Source: Mercurialis annua
Taxonomy: Eukaryota > Streptophyta > Magnoliopsida > Malpighiales > Euphorbiaceae
NCBI RefSeq assembly: GCF_937616625.2
Contig: NC_065574.1
Location: 53,348,052-53,412,051 of the forward strand
Direction: 5' to 3'
DNA length: 64,000 bases
The notes under the pieces were generated by a model that was not told the DNA's origin, searched no databases, and saw only the letters and a program-made list of their open reading frames with translations. The position numbers were made by a program, and so were the translations under genes. This document shows, one piece after another, positions 61,853-64,000 of the stretch (the first letter of the stretch is position 1; each line of letters begins with the position of its first letter).

Positions 61853-62984
61853 TAAGATCCAATCCTTTTCTGTCTAACAGAAAATTCACAAACTCTTCAT
61901 AAAAAAACAACAAATCTTTCATATAAAAAGAACAACAAAACTTTTAAAAAAGAAAGATAATCGCTGTAAAACGTTATAAAAAAAAAAGCTAATATAACCT
62001 ATAACGATTTCATCTTCAATCTTAAAAGGTCTTGATCCATCTCTGATTTTTTATTTGCATATATATTGAAATTGATGCGCCTCAACGATAGATTTACCAA
62101 CAAAAATGAAAAAGATGAAAAAGAGTCGGTCATTTATTTTATTCTAAAGTAATAAAAAATAAATGGCTACCGCCAACGGCAAAAATAAACCATTAACGGA
62201 AGCCGCGCGAAAATAAAAGAAGAAACGCTTGACGGCTAGGGTTTTCTATTTGAGAGAGAGGGGAGAGGAAAGAGTTATATAACTTGACTCTTGCACTTGA
62301 TAAATACGTAAACATTCAATCTTTCCATATATAAATTTTTCTAAAATATTTTAAATGTCAGGTGGACATGGAAGGATTTAGTGTTTATATATTTATCAAA
62401 TATAGAGGTCAAATTGGATTATTTAACAAATTCAGAGATTCGATAAATTGGACGTTAAGTTTAGAGGTTAGATGGATAAATGATATTTAATGGTCAAATT
62501 ATATATTCAGCCATTTATGCTTGTAGCTTTTTGGAATTGCTATTGCCAAATTCACTATTTCCAGGGACCTTTTCTATTAGCCAAAAGCCGTATCTGTTCA
62601 TGCTTATCATATGCATTGCACGTGTAAAGAAAGGGACTTTCATAATTATTTTAAGACTTTGTAAAATATGTTATTAAAAATATAAAAATTAGATTGGTCA
62701 AACTAGCTAGTGCATATAACATTTGTTTTTTTCTTAATTCTTTAATTTTAAAATGGTCAAATTCAATTGATTTTGGATGGCAGTTGGGTAATCAAGTCGG
62801 ATTTTCCTCCAAATTTTGTGGGCCATTTTTTTAGTAAATTCTTAGTTATCAATATAAAATATTTTTGATAATGAAAATACAAAAATACAAAAAAAAGTTC
62901 TTTAGAGGTTCTAACTTATCATTAATATATGTTACATTATTCTTTAGCATAGTGATTGGTCATTATCAAAAAATATTTTCGCTC
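61853..62984. other. intergenic, no gene seen
   Basis: AT-rich, with a GC-richer stretch at 62165-62260 (ACCGCCAACGGC, GCCGCGCG, TAGGGTTTTC) that resembles a promoter or leader but has no coding sequence attached. Confidence 0.35.
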
Positions 62985-62994
62985 TTGTAAGTTC

Positions 62995-63225
62995 TTTTTT
63001 TTTTTGGTACAGGGTCCATGAGGTTTCCTGAACGGGTCTCAAATATGAGACGGCACCTTTAAGCCTTTCACATTCATACTAATCCTCACTTGAGCCGTGT
63101 AGGTCCCTTGCGGGAGGCAAACTCTGACCTCAAGTTTTAAGCGGCCGCATACATGAGTACGGTTCGAACCCGCGACCTCACTTAAAATAGAAGAGCGCCT
63201 TACCAACTCATCTATGCCTTGGGGT
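62995..63225 (-). mobile_element. SINE, second family
   Basis: Minus strand: A-box GATGAGTTGGTAAGGCG, B-box GGTTCGAACC (63160 region), a long body with CTTGAGGTCAGAGTTTG and AGACCCGTTCAGGAAACC, and a tail of about 13 A (poly-T on plus, 62995-63005). Candidate 10-bp duplications TTGTAAGTTC (62985-62994) and TTGTAAATTC (63226-63235), one mismatch. Longer and unrelated in body to the SINE at 47567. Confidence 0.8.
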
Positions 63226-63235
63226 TTGTAAATTC

Positions 63236-64000
63236 TTTTTTTATGCTACAGTTCTATTCAGAAAGACATATCTGAGATTTCTCCGTTGACGGAGAAAACG
63301 AACTTTCCGGCGACCGGCGGCGGTGAGACTAAAATTTCGGGATGAATTTCATTTCGAAATAAAAATAAAATTTTGAGATAATTATAGTATAATTCTATTA
63401 AATATAGTAGTTTTAAATTAATTTTAATGAATTAATCTAAAATTAATTTTTATTAGATTAAATTAAAATAATTAGTTTTTAATTATTTTTAAATATATAT
63501 AAATTTGTATTAATTTGATTTAAATATCGGGTTTAATTTTGATGTTTTTGTCATGTAGTTTGGTTGGGAAAATTTGGTTTGAGTTCGGTTAGGTTGTCAT
63601 GGGTTTTATTGGATGAGTGGACGTTGCCACGTCATCAATTTGCTGACTTGACAGTGACGTGGATGCCAAATTAGAAAAAATTCAGCTCGGTTCAAAAAAT
63701 GGCTATAAAAGATATTGAATATTGCTAAAATTGGCTAAATCTGCCGATTTTGAAAGATTTGGCTATAGCTGACAAAACCCGCAAATATTTGGTATTTTAA
63801 TGGGATTAACCCTATTTTATATGTGTTATTTGTTCTTTTATTAAATCATTTTTTTTAAATTGATTTTATGTTTTTATTTAAAAAAATTGATAGTGAAAAT
63901 TTTAATAGTGCTTGACAAAAATTATTTTTGGAGCAATATCTTAACAAGCAAAAGGTTATAAGAACTTCAAATGTAAATGTTTTAGCATTTTGGGAGGCTA
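63236..64000. other. window end, repeat debris
   Basis: A short GC-rich patch near 63285-63340 (CCGGCGACCGGCGGCGG) is followed by AT-rich DNA. Bases 63690-63815 match one arm of the MITE at 55043 (AATTGGCTAAATCTGCCGATTTT). No gene. Confidence 0.4.

Overview
This window is nuclear DNA from a flowering plant, most likely a eudicot. It is very AT-rich, the genes are split by spliceosomal introns, and most of the intergenic space is made of plant-type transposable elements (Ty1/copia, SINE, LINE relics, Stowaway, PIF/Harbinger and Mutator-like MITEs, a Helitron end). I cannot name the species.

Seven protein-coding genes can be reconstructed at splice-site level: (1) a DUF616/TOD1-type Golgi-like membrane protein, 4281-7844 (+), 4 exons; (2) a single-exon DUF538 protein, 13973-14425 (+); (3) cytosolic ribosomal protein uS11 (RPS14), 16175-18030 (-), 6 exons, the first coding only Met; (4) a nuclear MraY homologue (plastid lipid-I synthase type), 20126-25235 (-), 8 exons; (5) the La-related protein LARP6a, 25928-29697 (-), 11 exons; (6) a secreted, probably GPI-anchored DUF642 cell-wall protein, 32005-37185 (-), 3 exons; (7) prefoldin subunit 6, 41289-44407 (+), 5 coding exons. 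The exon phases close exactly in each gene. Three of the genes (MraY, LARP6a, PFD6) need a GC-AG intron, each with the strong AG|GCAAG donor.

From memory of Arabidopsis, TOD1, a DUF538 gene and LARP6a are near neighbours on chromosome 5, and a GPI-type DUF642 gene lies next to PFD6 on chromosome 1. The window therefore looks like a mosaic of two conserved blocks, with uS11 and MraY inside the first.

Layout: 1-4280 is repeat-rich (29-bp tandem array, LTR-like promoter remnant, Helitron 3' end, GC-rich CTCCTCG palindrome array). 4281-29697 is the gene-dense part. 30034-31606 is a pile-up of three long-TIR Mutator-like MITEs. 32005-44407 holds DUF642 and PFD6, separated by a 1.87-kb Mutator-like element with a perfect 10-bp target duplication; it contains a nested pogo-like element and a large inverted repeat made of the same CTCCTCG units as the array near 2.2 kb. 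44.4-56.6 kb has no convincing gene, only MITEs, a SINE with a perfect 13-bp target duplication and a LINE relic. 56650-61847 is a complete, open, very young Ty1/copia retrotransposon: 337-bp LTRs with one mismatch that I could find, unusual TA...TA termini, and one 1466-codon gag-pol frame. The last 2 kb holds another SINE and MITE debris.

The genes are unrelated housekeeping or cell-wall genes and show no sign of acting as a unit. The points most worth a second look are the hairpin-bearing Mutator-like element, the young TA...TA copia element, the three GC-AG introns, and the substitutions in the conserved NxTDGxDGL motif of MraY.
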